Shown here in pieces: positions 53,070 to 64,000 of a stretch of 64,000 nt of DNA (positions within the stretch are counted from its first letter, which is position 1; every line of letters starts with the position of its first letter). The DNA is from Chamaecrista fasciculata. Its lineage: Eukaryota > Streptophyta > Magnoliopsida > Fabales > Fabaceae. Under the pieces are notes generated by a model, which saw only the letters and a list, made by a program, of their open reading frames with translations, did no database searches and was not told the DNA's origin. A program made the translations under genes and the position numbers. Location of the stretch: assembly GCA_003254925.1 (NCBI GenBank), contig QANZ01037291.1, positions 133,553 to 197,552 on the forward strand, read 5' to 3'.

Positions 53070-55019
53070 CAGTCCCTGCTCGATTTTGCTTCATTCTCCG
53101 GTTTTCCACTTTAATCCTCGGGTCATTGACTTCAAGACTTACAATTTCATCAAAATAAACATGTAAAACTTCAAGATATTCTTAAACATTTTAAACACCA
53201 GAAAATTATACTATAAATCGATAAAATGATTAAATTGCAACTTGAGGACCAAATGCTACAAATAACATGTCTAGAGGCCCAAAATACTTAAATTAAGTTA
53301 TAAAACATTACAAAACACTACCAATTAGAGCCTCTAGAAAACATGGTATAAAAGGACTCATCAATGTGTTTGTGTGTATGAAGTGGTCTTGGGCAACTAT
53401 TTTAATGTACGTGGGTTATGTGTGTGTAGTGGTAAAGAATATATGAAAAGTAATTTTCTTGACTAGAGAGAGAAATGTAATTATTAATTACAATCAAAAG
53501 ATCGAATCAAATAAATGTGCAAAACTCAGCTGCAAGATTTCGTCCTACAGACAAATGTTAAAAGTTTGTTTTGGTTTGCTAAAATTTTGTGTGAATTATG
53601 GTTTTTTGTGCAAGAAATTTATAATTGATGACTTGGTTATAAATTGATACCAATAATTCTCTTGACTTATTGGTATTGCCGAGTAGCATGTTCTTGTTTT
53701 GACTTTATATTAAGTAATTGCATATTATTGTTGATTTGAGATTTTGAAAAAAAGTTTTTCATGTTAGCTAATCAGTTTTTCATTCACTTCAACAGGCTTG
53801 ATCTGACCATATTTCATCATATATTTTAGTGACATTTTAGGGCATTTTATATTCATTTGGGATTTAATTGCATGCCATTATGTCCCTTTATGATAAAATA
53901 TGATGCCTTGAGGTTTGATGTATATTTGGACTATTTTGTGATTAATTTTGTGGTTTTCTCAGGTTTAATCTTTATTATTTGATTGATCCTCTTTATCTTG
54001 AGAATTCACTTAGTTTCTCGATGTTCTTGATAGGTTTTAATGAAGTCCAAAGTGCTGAAATACTTCGAGGAAGGCTCAGGGATGTTTGGAGACGAGTCAA
54101 GGACCAAACCGAGACGAACTAAAGCTTCTGGAAAAACCGTCATCGCAATCGCCGCCATGCATAGCCGCGGCGGGTCTCTCGGCGGGTTTGCGGCTAATTT
54201 TAATTAATTAGGCCCAAGCCCGATCTTGATGATTCTGACCTAGATTTTCTTGAGATAAGCCGAAATTTTTATATATGAGGGTTCCTTAGGTCAGTTTGGA
54301 GGTACGCTAGCTTAGAGAGAGTTTTCCACATTCTTTATCTCGGTCATTAGCCATTCTCATCTTCTCGTGAAGCTTTTTGTTGAATCATGACAGTCAATTA
54401 TGAAGTTGTTCTTCTGTCCACCATGAGCGGCTAAACACTCATACCCGGATGAGCATTGGAGCAAAGCATGAACTAGGGTTTCACCCTTAGGGAGTTTTTC
54501 TGACACTAGAAGTAGGGTTTTACTTTATTGTTCTTGATTTCTAGTTGGACCTGAGAACTATTTTTGAATTCTGATTCTTGATTAAGAACTTGGTTTTATT
54601 TCTTTAATTATATCTTGATTGTAGCCCTAGAGTCTATACTAGTTTTGTTATAATTATAGGTATATAGCTTTGACAATGATATTTATTATAAAGATTATGT
54701 TTCTTGATCTTCTTTATCATCAATTGAATAAAGGTTTTCAATTCTTGTTATGACTTATCTTGTTTGAGGTATTTTCATGATAACATTATTAATCTAAGTC
54801 ATTGAGTTATTAGTGACTACCTTAAAATGATTTGTGTGAGATGCTCCATTTATCTTTAGTAGTGATGATTGCTTAATCCAATTGCTTTGTCGGGTACTCT
54901 CTCAATTTGGTTAATCCGTTAATTTATTATTATTGCCTTTCAATTCAGTCCTTTTAATCAAAAACCCAAAAATATTATTTCTTAATTTAATTATAGTTTT
55001 AGGTCATAGATAATTACTC

Positions 55020-57337
55020 NGTAATACCTTACAAATTTTAGAATTTTAGCCTTTTAGGCATTAATTTGAAGTTTTAAGTGATGAATTGAAAAAAGAGAGA
55101 AGAAATAGTGGCTACAAGAAATAATTAAACTAGAAATGCATCATTTCTTGGGGAGCTAAATATCTCTAATTCTTAGAGTTATCACGACCGACTCAATGAC
55201 AGCTCAAAACTATGTACTTAGAGAAATTTAAGCGATTCAGTCCCTGCTCGATTTTGCATCATTCTCCGGTGTCCCACTTTAATCCTCGGGTCATTGACTT
55301 CAAGATTTACAATTTCATCAAAATAAACATGTAAAACTTCAAGATATAATTAAACATTTTAAACACGAGAAAATTATACTAAAAATCGATAAAATAATTA
55401 AATTGCAACTTGAGGACCAAATGCTACAAATAACATGTCTAATGGCCCAAAATACTTTAATTAAGTTATAAAACATTACAAAACACTACCAATTAGAGCC
55501 TCTAGAAAACATGGTATAAAAGGACTGATCAATGTGTTTGTGTGTATGAAGTGGTCTTGGGCAACTATTTTAATGTACGTGGGTTATGTGTGTGTAGTGG
55601 TAAAGAATATATGAAAAGTAATTTTCTTGACTAGAGAGAGAAATGTAATTATTAATTACAATCAAAAGATCGAATCAAATAAATGTGCAAAACTCAGCTG
55701 CAAGATTTCGTCCTACAGACAAATGTTAAAAGTTTGTTTTGGTTTGCTAAAATTTTGTGTGAATTATGGTTTTTTGTGCAAGAAATTTATAATTGATGAC
55801 TTGGTTATAAATTGATACCAATAATTCTGTTGACTTATTTGTATTGTCGAGTAGCATGTTCTTGTTTTGACTTTATATTAAGTAATTGCATATTATTGTT
55901 GATTTGAGATTTTGAAAAAAAGTTTTTCATGTTAGCTAATCAGTTTTTCATTCACTTCAACAGGCTTGATTTGACCATATTTCATCATATATTTTAGTGA
56001 CATTTTAGGGCATTTTATATTCATTTGGGATTCAATTGCATGCCTTTATGTCCCTTTATGATAAAATATGATGCCTTGAGGTTTGATGTATATTTGGACT
56101 ATTTTGTGATTAATTGTGTGGTTTTCTCAGGTTTAATATTTATTATTTGATTGATACTCTTTATCTTGAGAATTCACTTAGTTTCTTGATGTTCTTGATA
56201 GGTTTTAATGAAGTCCAAAGCGCTGAGATACTTCGAGGAAGGCTCAGGAATGTTTGGAGACGAGTCAGGGACCAAACCGAGACGAACTAAATCTTCTGGA
56301 AAAACCGTCGTCGCAACCGCCGCCATGCACAGCCGCGACGGGTCTCGTGGCGAGTTTGCGGCTAATTTTAATTAATTAGGCCCAAGCCCAATTTTGATGA
56401 TTCTGACCTAGATTTTCTTGGGATAAGCTGAAATTTTCATATATGAGGGTTCCTTAGGTCAGTTTGGAGGTACGCTAGCTTAGAGAAAGTTTTCCACATT
56501 CTTTATCTCGGTCATTAGCCATTCTCATCTTCTTGTGAAGCTTTTTGTTGAATCATGACAATCAATTTTGAAGTTCTTCATCTGTCCACCATGAGCGGCT
56601 AAACACTCATACCCGGAGGAGCATTGGAGCAAAGCATGAACTAGGGTTTCACCCTTAGGGAGTTTTTCTCACACTAGAATTAGGGTTTTACTTTATTGTT
56701 CTTGATTTCTAGTTGGACCTGAGAACTATTTGTGAATTCTGATTCTTGATTAAGAACTTGGTTTTATTTCTTTAATTATATCTTGATTGTAACCCTAGAG
56801 TCTATACTAGTTTGGTTATAATCATAGGTATATAGCTTTGACAATGGTATTTATTATAAAGATTATGTTTCTTGATCTTCTTTATCATCAATTGAATGAA
56901 GGTTTTCAATTCTTGTTATGACTTATCTTGTTTGAGGTATTTTCATGATAACATTGTTAATCTAAGTCATTGAGTTATTAGTGACTACCTTAGGATGATT
57001 TGTGTGAGATGCTCCATTTATCTTTAGTAGTGATGATTGCTTAATCCAATTGCTCTATCGGGTACTCTCTCAATTTGGTTAATCCGTTAATTTATTATTA
57101 TTGTCTTTCAATTCAGTCCTTTTAATCAAAAACCCAAAAATATTATTGCTTAATTTAATGATTGTTTTAGGTCATAGATAATTACTCAAAGAACGATTTT
57201 CCTTTGCTTTCATCCGATTAGTGATAATTTGGTATTGTTGCTTTTAAACTTTGCACAAAAGTTCCTCGAGAGATCGACTCGGATTGCACCACTATAGTGC
57301 ATTAGTTTCGATATTTTTGACCACCTGGGTGCGATCA
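55020..57337 (+). repeat. Gypsy LTR copy C, complete, with empty copia site
   Basis: Begins at N plus GTAATACC (the N is probably the first T of TGTAATACC) and ends GCGATCA at 57337, followed by a PBS. About 2.3 kb. A TATAAAA lies at 55515-55521. It aligns along its length with copy B, differing by scattered substitutions, and lacks the copia insertion at 55,247-55,251. The stretch 55531-57187 corresponds to 23708-25364 and 53363-55019 with equal length. Confidence 0.78.
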
Positions 57338-57340
57338 AAC

Positions 57341-57358
57341 TGGCGTCGTTGCCGGAGA
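57341..57358 (+). promoter_or_regulatory. Gypsy primer binding site
   Basis: TGGCGTCGTTGCCGGAGA, three bases after LTR copy C; same type as 25524-25541. Confidence 0.68.
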
Positions 57359-57777
57359 TCAAATGAAGACTATTCATTGCTAGGACTGAATGCTATTGAT
57401 GCTTTTGAGATTAATGATGAATTTTGGTCCACCCCTGACATGTATCTGTGTGATTTTAAACTGACTAATGATGACCTGAGTTCCCCTTTTCTTTCTTTCT
57501 TCTCTCCCTCTGAAATTTGTGCTTGTGGAGGTAATGAGGCAAATCTCACCTACTCGATAGTTGATCGTACTAGTCGCATACTACCACCAACTTTAGCACA
57601 AATTGATTATGCTTATGACACTCCAATTGTTACTACTAATGCTAGCTCTAGCAAGAGCTTTAGTGTGTCATGTGCAGGTGTTGCTGTTGCTCCGAATTCT
57701 TCTCAAAGTTCCACAACTCCATCTTGTGTGAGCGTCAATGGTGAAACATTGGAGAACTCTGGAATTTCCAATGCCAA
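57359..57777 (+). pseudogene. Gypsy internal ORF fragment
   Basis: Encodes GLNAIDAFEINDEFW through SVNGETLENSGISNA, nearly the same as 25560-25952, then loses homology at 57,778 in mid-codon. The downstream sequence (57,778-57,850 and 59,896 onward) is unrelated. No start codon is visible between the PBS and the homologous part. Confidence 0.6.
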
Positions 57778-57850
57778 TCTCTCCACTTTGAATATTCTTA
57801 TTTATTATATTTTATAACATGTTATTAACATGAGTCTCTATGGAAATTTA

Positions 57851-59895
57851 TGTTGGGAATCCTAGGCGCCTAAGGCAGCGGAAGCAAAATTAAAACAAAA
57901 ATAAAACGCCTAGGTCCTATGATTCCCGAATGGATCCGCTAGCAGAATTTAAAACTTTTGGTTAGTGTTATACCTCACGAGTCTCAATCTGATGGTTGAA
58001 CGGGGCGAGTTCCACGGAGTCCACTCCCAGAGTACTCCCTCTCCCAGTAATCCACACGAACAGTTTCTTTGAACACCGAGGTGCTAGCCTCCAATTCTTT
58101 TCTCCAAAAGAATTAAGGACCAATCTACAGACCTCTGACTTCAAGAACTCCTTCTTGAATCAGCAACTGAGGTGGCGCTTAGAAGAATCCCCCCACAAGA
58201 ACTCCTTCTTGCCTATTCTTCTCTCAAACCCTAATTACAGAGCTAAAATCGAAATCCTCTAACTCTTAGAAAAAGTCGACTTTCTCTGTGTGTGTGCAAA
58301 GGAATATTTTCTCTCTCTAACTCTTAGGAGGAAAATCAAATTAGGGTTGGTATGCTATGCATATGGGCAAAGTCGACTTGCCCCCTTTTATATAGACAAA
58401 AATTTGGTGATTTAATAATTCCTAAAATAAAGATATTCTGATAATATAATTATTTTAAGACTTGAATTTATAATTATAATATTACCTTAATATTATATTT
58501 AAATTCAAATTGCAATCTTGGAGAATCAAATTGAGAGATCAAATCTCCCAATGGGACCCACCAAGATGGCGCCTAACCCCTCCCAATTATCCTTGGAATT
58601 TTATTAATCAAAAACTTCCTTATTTTTGATTCACCAAAGATTCTGAGATGAGATCTTCACCAAATCTTTTGAATTCAAATATTTTGAAATCTCCATCAAA
58701 TCTTTTGAATTCAAATATATTATTTGAATTAATAAAACAATTTTATTTATCCAAATAATCTCCTTAGAGGCGCCACCCTCATATATTATTTAGGAATTTT
58801 ATAATTCAATAATTTCCTAACTCTTAGGAACATTATCTGAATTATTTTCCTAATATTTAAATTGTCAATAATTAATCTCATTAATTATATAAACAATTAT
58901 TTATATTTAAATTTGTCCCACAAATCTAAATATGTCATCTGTAGATTAATTAAGACAAGACATAATGTCCCAGATATTTCCTCTGTGTCTTAAACCGTGT
59001 CACTCGCGTGACCCACAAATTAACCCTAATTCGTGTCCCTTTCAAATGGTGTTCAGTTCCTGCTCGTGTGTGACCCAGCAGGCCCCACGTGAAGTTGGCA
59101 GTAGGGCATCCCCATGACCTACAAGTCGTGAGCGGACTCTAGCAAGCCATCACAACTACCCAAAACACGTGAGTTATCGTTTTTACTAAAACGACTTAAC
59201 CTCAGTACTTCCGTGTCAGAGATCCGATTGTCCTACGATATCTTGGTCATGGACTAGGCAAAGGAATGTCATCCATAATCCAAACCACAACTTTCTCGAT
59301 TCCCTGAGTAAGTCCCAATTCTTGAGTGGCCCTTTTTCCTGGACAGACTCATTGAGGGCGCCAGTTAGATATCTCTCATCTAATGAGGGACAAAATCCCA
59401 TTTTGGCCAATCCACATTCCACAGCAATGCAATCAACCAGACCCGTACTTAGCCCTTATAACTACCCTGTTACGGGCAGCGTTAGACTAAGCCAAAGTCT
59501 GACAACTGTAATGCCGGAATAATGATGACCTCAGGTCTAAGGCATCGCTACAGGCGTACTAGGAGAGGCAAGCTGATGACTAAACCCATGCAGGACTCTC
59601 CGGGTCAGTCCAGTAACTCGTAACCACCTTACGTAATTGCACCATGACTCTCGTCCCAGCATCTAGTGCGTGCATCTCATGCACCGAGGTCATGCTGGTC
59701 TTAGTTCATTTTTGTTCCCACAAAAATAATCGACCAGGGACAAATTTAGATTAATTATCTCATAATTAATCATGGACGTTATCATAGTAAACATGCTAAT
59801 AACATGATAACACATTAATTTATCTTCCATAAATTAATAATATGTTCACAACATATTTACATAATACGATTGGCCCTAGGGCACAATCTCCAACA
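57851..59895 (-). mobile_element. Copia solo LTR, 5-bp TSD
   Basis: Flanked by ATTTA (57846-57850 and 59896-59900). On the minus strand it starts TGTTGGAGATTGTGCCCTAG and ends TAGGATTCCCAACA. The start resembles copia LTRs of the Angela/Tork type (TGTTGG plus GCCCTAG). A TATATAAAAGG promoter-like box occurs on the minus strand at about 58,385-58,395. It is 2045 bp with no PBS, PPT or genes, so a solo LTR formed by LTR-LTR recombination. Confidence 0.82.
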
Positions 59896-59900
59896 ATTTA

Positions 59901-60642
59901 AGCTTTCGACATTTGTTCATGGTTTCTATCGATTTGAGGTTTTGGTAACTGAACATGAGTCTCTACCAACGAATTTTAGGTAACTAAGCACAAGTCTCTT
60001 TTGATTTCAGTTTTAGATGATTAAAGAGGTAAGTTAATCTTCTTTCAAACTTTCTTGTTACAATCATTACAGGTAAGAAAATTTTATTTTAAATGGTTTA
60101 TCATTATCATAATCTATTTTATAATTTTATAATTGTGGTCGTCATCTTAAGATTTAGAAATATTTTATATAGCCTGAAACTACATATGATTAAGATTTCG
60201 TATGATTAAGTAAATGGCTTTAAGCAATATTATATTTGGATTCAATCTTATTGGACCAATTATTGTATCTTTACCAAAGATAAATGCATTGAAAGATTAT
60301 TGCACATATTGATAATTTATCAAGGGCAATAGTTTGACTATTGAAATTGTCTAATATCATCCCTCAAGGCTATAGTCAATATATTTGGATATATCACAAA
60401 TAGAAATTATTAATAGTCTTAAGGCGAATAGAAATATAGTTTAACCAATTTCTAATAATAATTACGAAGTTGTTAAAAAAAACTATTTGTTAGCAGTCTT
60501 GAAGGCTGACATTACTCTAAATATTTGATAACCCTAAAGGTCAGTGTCAAATTAAATATTTCATTTTAGATATGGTTTGATTGATGTATTTTTTAGATCT
60601 AATATATTATCACAATTAAATTTATGATGTGTTGATAAGATT
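59901..60642. other. Intergenic, no gene seen
   Basis: AT-rich. AACATGAGTCTCTA at about 59,951-59,964 recurs at 57,828-57,841 on the other side of the solo LTR, so the two flanks belong to one older repeat unit. Nothing else is supported. Confidence 0.4.
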
Positions 60643-60662
60643 AAACATGGGATTATCATTAA

Positions 60663-60839
60663 CAACATGAGTGTGGCCTAGTGGTTTCTCACTTGGTCCC
60701 TTAATCAGGCGGTGGGGGTTCGAATTCCACATTTGATATTGAAAGCATTTTGTGGCCAACTGTTTACCCTTAAGTGGAGGACCTGCAGCGGAAGGATTAG
60801 TCATTGTTCCAGATGATGGATACCCTTGATTTATACTAA
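60663..60839 (+). mobile_element. tRNA-derived SINE with perfect 20-bp TSD
   Basis: A-box TGGCCTAGTGG (60674-60684) and B-box GGTTCGAATTCC (60717-60728) form a polymerase III promoter. The body is unrelated to tRNA and ends CCCTTGATTTATACTAA. The 20-bp flank at 60643-60662 is exactly repeated at 60840-60859. The perfect TSD means a young or conserved insertion. Confidence 0.85.
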
Positions 60840-60859
60840 AAACATGGGATTATCATTAA

Positions 60860-61456
60860 TTTTTATATTGACAAGTGAACTTGAAGTTCAAAGAGCATAT
60901 ATTTTATTTGGTGTAAATATACATATCAATATATATGAAACAATATGGGTATAATTAAATATCGGAGAATTCAAAGTTGCATTTTGGTCCTAAAAACTAT
61001 TGTTTGTTATTTATTTGTCATTGAATTTTCCAAATAGACCCGATTAATGATGATTGCGATTTTCTAAAAGCCTCGAGTTAAATACATTTTAAGGACCGAT
61101 TCATTGGATCGATACAAAATTATAAACCAAATTTTTGTAAGTTTACAATAAATTCCATGTTATATGCATTTTGGTCTCATTATCTCATTTGGAATGGACC
61201 AAAAACCATCATCCAAAAGTTTATCATCATCGCACTTTCCAAGATCATCTCATTTCCATATCATTTCATTCAAACCACACCCAAATACCTATAATTTTAT
61301 TTCAATATCTCTATTTCATTTCATTATTTCTTACCATTTCTACTCTGTTGGGATAAATTTTCTATATGTTTATATTATTTAATTAAGTGCTAGAATATAA
61401 AATAATTCTTAGGCTGATGTTATATTATTTATTTTGTTGTAATTAAATTAATTTTA
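60860..61456. other. Intergenic, no gene seen
   Basis: AT-rich with CATTTTGGTC-type motifs at 60,982 and 61,167. The short open frames here have no recognisable domain. Confidence 0.4.
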
Positions 61457-63000
61457 TGTGTTTTGATAATTGCCCAAAATTCTTAGATGATATATATTGA
61501 TATTGCCTAGTCACGATGTATTTTTATAAAATAATGAAGTTTAATTTGAAAAATCATTTAAGTCTCAGAATATTGCTCTAAATATTACAATATAATTGAG
61601 AGACCATGATTGAGTAAAATCAGAATTTCATTTAATGAGAAATCAGTTAGTATTAGTTAATCCATCTAAAGAAGGAAAAAAATCTGAGAGTTATTCCTAT
61701 TCCTTAATTAACGCTTTGATTAAAGGAACTGTTTAGGAAAGTTTCTAATTTGTGCACTGGACATTATATCTTAATTAAATCAAATGCTGAACTTACTCCA
61801 TATTATTAACTTTGGGTTATACATGTAAAGAAGTTTATAAGCTGACTGTTGAAGTTATTCTTAATTGCTAAATCTATATTTGGAAAGAATTGTGCTAATT
61901 GCTCCTAATCCGCAGGTTAAGGAACCCTTACAAGGAAAGTTTTTAAACTTTCATATTCTGACCATGCTGATTGCTGCTCAACGTCTATATGTCATAAATG
62001 TTAGATGAGCAACCTGGGAATGTAGTCAAGACTCTGAAGAAGGCTAAGACAAATCGAATATCTTGAAGATCCTATTTTTCCTAGCCGTTGGAGTATTCAA
62101 AGCTGAAGAAAAATTCCTTATCAAGCTACTGAAGCTGCACTACTATATAAGCTGAAGAATTCAAAAGTTCAAGATGCTAATGCTGTGTGCTAAGAATATC
62201 TTTGTGAAGCTGCTAAGTGCAAACTCTTTGTGAGAACCCTTTGTAAGATTACTCTTTGTGACAATTCACCTTTTTGTGTGAACCTATCTCTTTGTGAGAG
62301 AACCCCTTCTATATACTTCTTGAAACTGTCTGATTCGTTCGTATATCTCCTAGTGGTAATAGGTTGCCTACCCCCGGTTGTTGTCAAACCCAAAGTGGTG
62401 ATCCGTGGTGATCTGTGAGTGGTTGCACTGTAAGAGGAGTTGTTGTGATGAACCTTATTGTTACCCGTGAGGACTTCTGGTTTGGGAAACTGTAAAAGTA
62501 TGAAACCCCAGTGGTGATCCGTGAGTGGTTAAGTGCCAATTGTAATTTGGTTAGTTTGCGCAGCAATAATATAAAATCCCTTACTTTGTGTTTGGGGAAT
62601 GGACGTAGGTTTACGAGAAAGTTCTTTGTTGAGGACTAGTATCTTAATCTGAACCAGGATAAATCTGCTATGTCATTATTCCTTATCCTTTCTCCTTTAT
62701 ATTCCACATTTATCTTTTGAGTGAAGGATTAGTTTTCTTTCATTAGCAATCTGTTTGAATATCTGATATGCTTAGTATTTGCTTTATCTAAGTATCTCTG
62801 TGTTCTTAAGCTTATCTGTTATTGCTAAGGAACTTTGCTCTGAAAGAAACTGTTTGAAGGAATTGTTCTAAGGAATTTATATTAGAGGGATTGTTTTGAG
62901 TAACTATTTTAAGGAACTTTGTTAAGACTCGTTTTTAACTTAGAAAAAGTTTTTAAATACCAATTCACCCCCCTCTTGGTATATTTTCCTTGTGCATTCT
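61457..63000 (+). repeat. Probable 5' LTR of a SIRE-like copia element
   Basis: The sequence ending ATTCACCCCCCTCTTGG, then TATTTTCCTTGTGCA, immediately upstream of a tRNA-Met PBS is typical of SIRE/Maximus-type copia LTR ends. The 5' boundary is a guess: TGTGTTTTGATAATTGCCC at 61457 resembles such LTR starts. Its partner LTR would be outside the window. Repeats of CTCTTTGTGA occur at 62,222-62,296 and GTGGTGATCCGTG at 62,395-62,525. Confidence 0.5.
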
Positions 63001-63010
63001 GACTAAGAAG

Positions 63011-63022
63011 TGGTATCAGAGC
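63011..63022 (+). promoter_or_regulatory. Copia primer binding site (initiator tRNA-Met)
   Basis: TGGTATCAGAGC, complementary to the 3' end of initiator tRNA-Met, the standard copia primer site. Confidence 0.8.
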
Positions 63023-63081
63023 AGTGTCTCTATATATATCTTATCTAGTGTAACAACCCTGAGAAAAGATCCTAAGTCAAG

Positions 63082-63960
63082 ATGCAGAACAACAATGGCA
63101 ACGGCAATGTCGGATCGTCCTCTATGCACAAACCTCCTTATTTTAATCGGAGAACGATAAGGAGGTTTTTACTGAATGAAGATTTTTACTGAATCTATCA
63201 TTCCTCAAATCTGGCGGATTATCAAGAATGGTCCTATTGAGATTACAAAGAAGGAGAACGATAAGACTGTTGAGAAGCCTATTGAAGAATGGGATGATAA
63301 TGACAACAACAGGTATTCACTCAATAGTAAAGCTATTAATGGTATTTATTGTGTTGTGAGTGCAGATAAATTCAAGAAGTTATCAAGATGTGAAACTGCC
63401 AAAGAAATGTGGGACAAACTCCAAGTCACGTATGAAGGAACAACCAAGTTGAGGAAGTCTCGAATTGATTCACTCATGAAAGAATATGAGAACTTCCAGA
63501 TGAAGGAAACCGAGAAGATTGATGAGATGTTCGAGAGATTCGGAAAAATCGTCAATGACCTGGATTCCTTAGGAGAACGTCTTGAGTAGGAGAAACTTGT
63601 AAGAAAAGTTTTGAGGAGTTTATCCTCAATCTGGGAAATCAAGGTGACAGCTCTTCATGAAAGTCAGAAGCTGGAGTCAATGACCATAGATGATCTCAGA
63701 GGAAACTTACTTACATATGAGTCAACTTTCCTAGCTGAGAAAGTACAGAAACCTCAAGAAGAGTAAAGGGATTTCCCTCAAAGCTGTTGAAAGCGATGAT
63801 GAAGATGATGAGGAACCCCTTGATGAAGAGGAACTGGTGCTGCTTGCAAGACGCTTTAATAAGTTCTTCAACCCGAAAAGGAAACAATTCCTCAGGAAGA
63901 ATTCTCCACCCGCAAGGAACCCTTCATTCAGAAAAGATAACAACTTCAAGAACCCTTTTG
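63082..63960 (+). pseudogene. SIRE-like copia gag, broken
   Basis: ATG at 63082 opens MQNNNGNGNVGSSSMHKPPY, but after about 33 codons the frame shifts at a local duplication of TTTTTACTGAAT (63,165-63,193). The second frame (63176-63589) has the UBN2 core: IIPQIWRIIKNGP, KLSRCETAKEMWDKLQ, SLMKEYENFQMKETEKIDEM. A stop at 63587 and a frameshift near 63,766 follow. The last part has the acidic ESDDEDDEEP and LARRFNKFFNPK segments. Homology ends at about 63,955, before the zinc knuckle. The copy is non-functional. Confidence 0.78.
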
Positions 63961-64000
63961 GTTAGTGTTATACCTCAGAGTTTCAAAACTTGGTTGTACG
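63955..64000. other. Abrupt switch from gag to sequence like the solo LTR
   Basis: CTTTTGGTTAGTGTTATACC at the end of the gag homology also occurs in the solo LTR (57,955-57,974) in the same orientation, so another copy of that LTR type may start here inside gag. Confidence 0.4.

Larger units (their letters stand above)
48682..55019 (+). repeat. Gypsy LTR copy B, interrupted by a copia element
   Basis: Starts TGTAATACCTTACAAATTTT. The LTR pieces 48682-48904 and 53075-55019 join to about 2170 bp, and a TATAAAA lies at 53347-53353. Bases 53363-55019 appear identical to LTR copy A (23708-25364). The end stops short of the LTR terminus at an N (55020), followed immediately by the start of a second LTR. 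The internal region expected between them is missing. Confidence 0.7.

Noticed and set aside
23804-55815. The same 62-codon ORF at 23804, 53459 and 55627
   Set aside because: Lies in the three LTR copies; repetition comes from the LTR, not from selection on a peptide, and it has no promoter or domain.
62190-62566. Short ORFs on both strands in the SIRE-like LTR
   Set aside because: No domain; they fall in LTR sequence with local repeats such as CTCTTTGTGA.

Overview
The window is nuclear DNA from a flowering plant, almost certainly a eudicot. It carries an apparently intact TIR-NB-ARC-LRR (TNL) resistance gene, a class typical of eudicots and absent from grasses. It also has a class III plant peroxidase, GT-AG introns, AT-rich spacers, CCCTAAA-type telomere-like repeats and every main class of plant transposable element. 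The species cannot be named from the sequence. I see no prokaryotic operon, CRISPR array, rRNA or true tRNA.

1-11,740: a 363-base N gap, then nested DNA transposons. A hAT-type element (3065-4606, 8-bp target-site duplication, TSD) contains a Mutator-like element (3471-4420, 9-bp TSD). The inner element has captured a piece resembling the plant splicing-factor SF1 gene, so it is a Pack-MULE. At 7152-11728 one MULE (9-bp TSD) hosts another (7215-10956, 10-bp TSD). The inner MULE carries a two-exon gene for a small GRF-type zinc-finger membrane protein.

11,740-22,320: a LINE inserted into an older LINE tail, two SINEs or SINE-like insertions, several Mutator MITEs, a MULE-like element holding degenerate CCCTAAA repeats, and two very short retroposition footprints (TCAGGCC plus poly-A between long TSDs).

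22,319-31,810: the first two exons of a secretory peroxidase, cut off at a single-N join (23707) where an Athila/Tat-like gypsy LTR begins. The degenerate gypsy element (to 31807) has a solo LTR in its pol region.

31,810-41,450: a CACTA transposon end, a minus-strand copia element (32499-36851) and a LINE (37486-41426) whose 5' part is inverted, the signature of twin priming.

43,138-47,510 (minus): the four-exon TNL gene, predicted 1031 aa, with an unusual acidic C-terminal tail. This and the GRF gene are the best candidates for functional host-type genes.

48,682-64,000: a gypsy LTR with a young nested copia element (48905-53069). A second copy of the same LTR follows (55020-57337) and preserves the empty site. 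Then come a gag-like fragment, a 2-kb copia solo LTR (57851-59895), a SINE with a perfect 20-bp TSD, and the start of a SIRE-like copia element with a damaged gag. Part of the first LTR (53363-55019) appears identical to 23708-25364. Together with single Ns at the joins, this suggests the assembler reused or mis-joined repeat copies, so long-range order around 23.7 kb and 55.0 kb should not be trusted.
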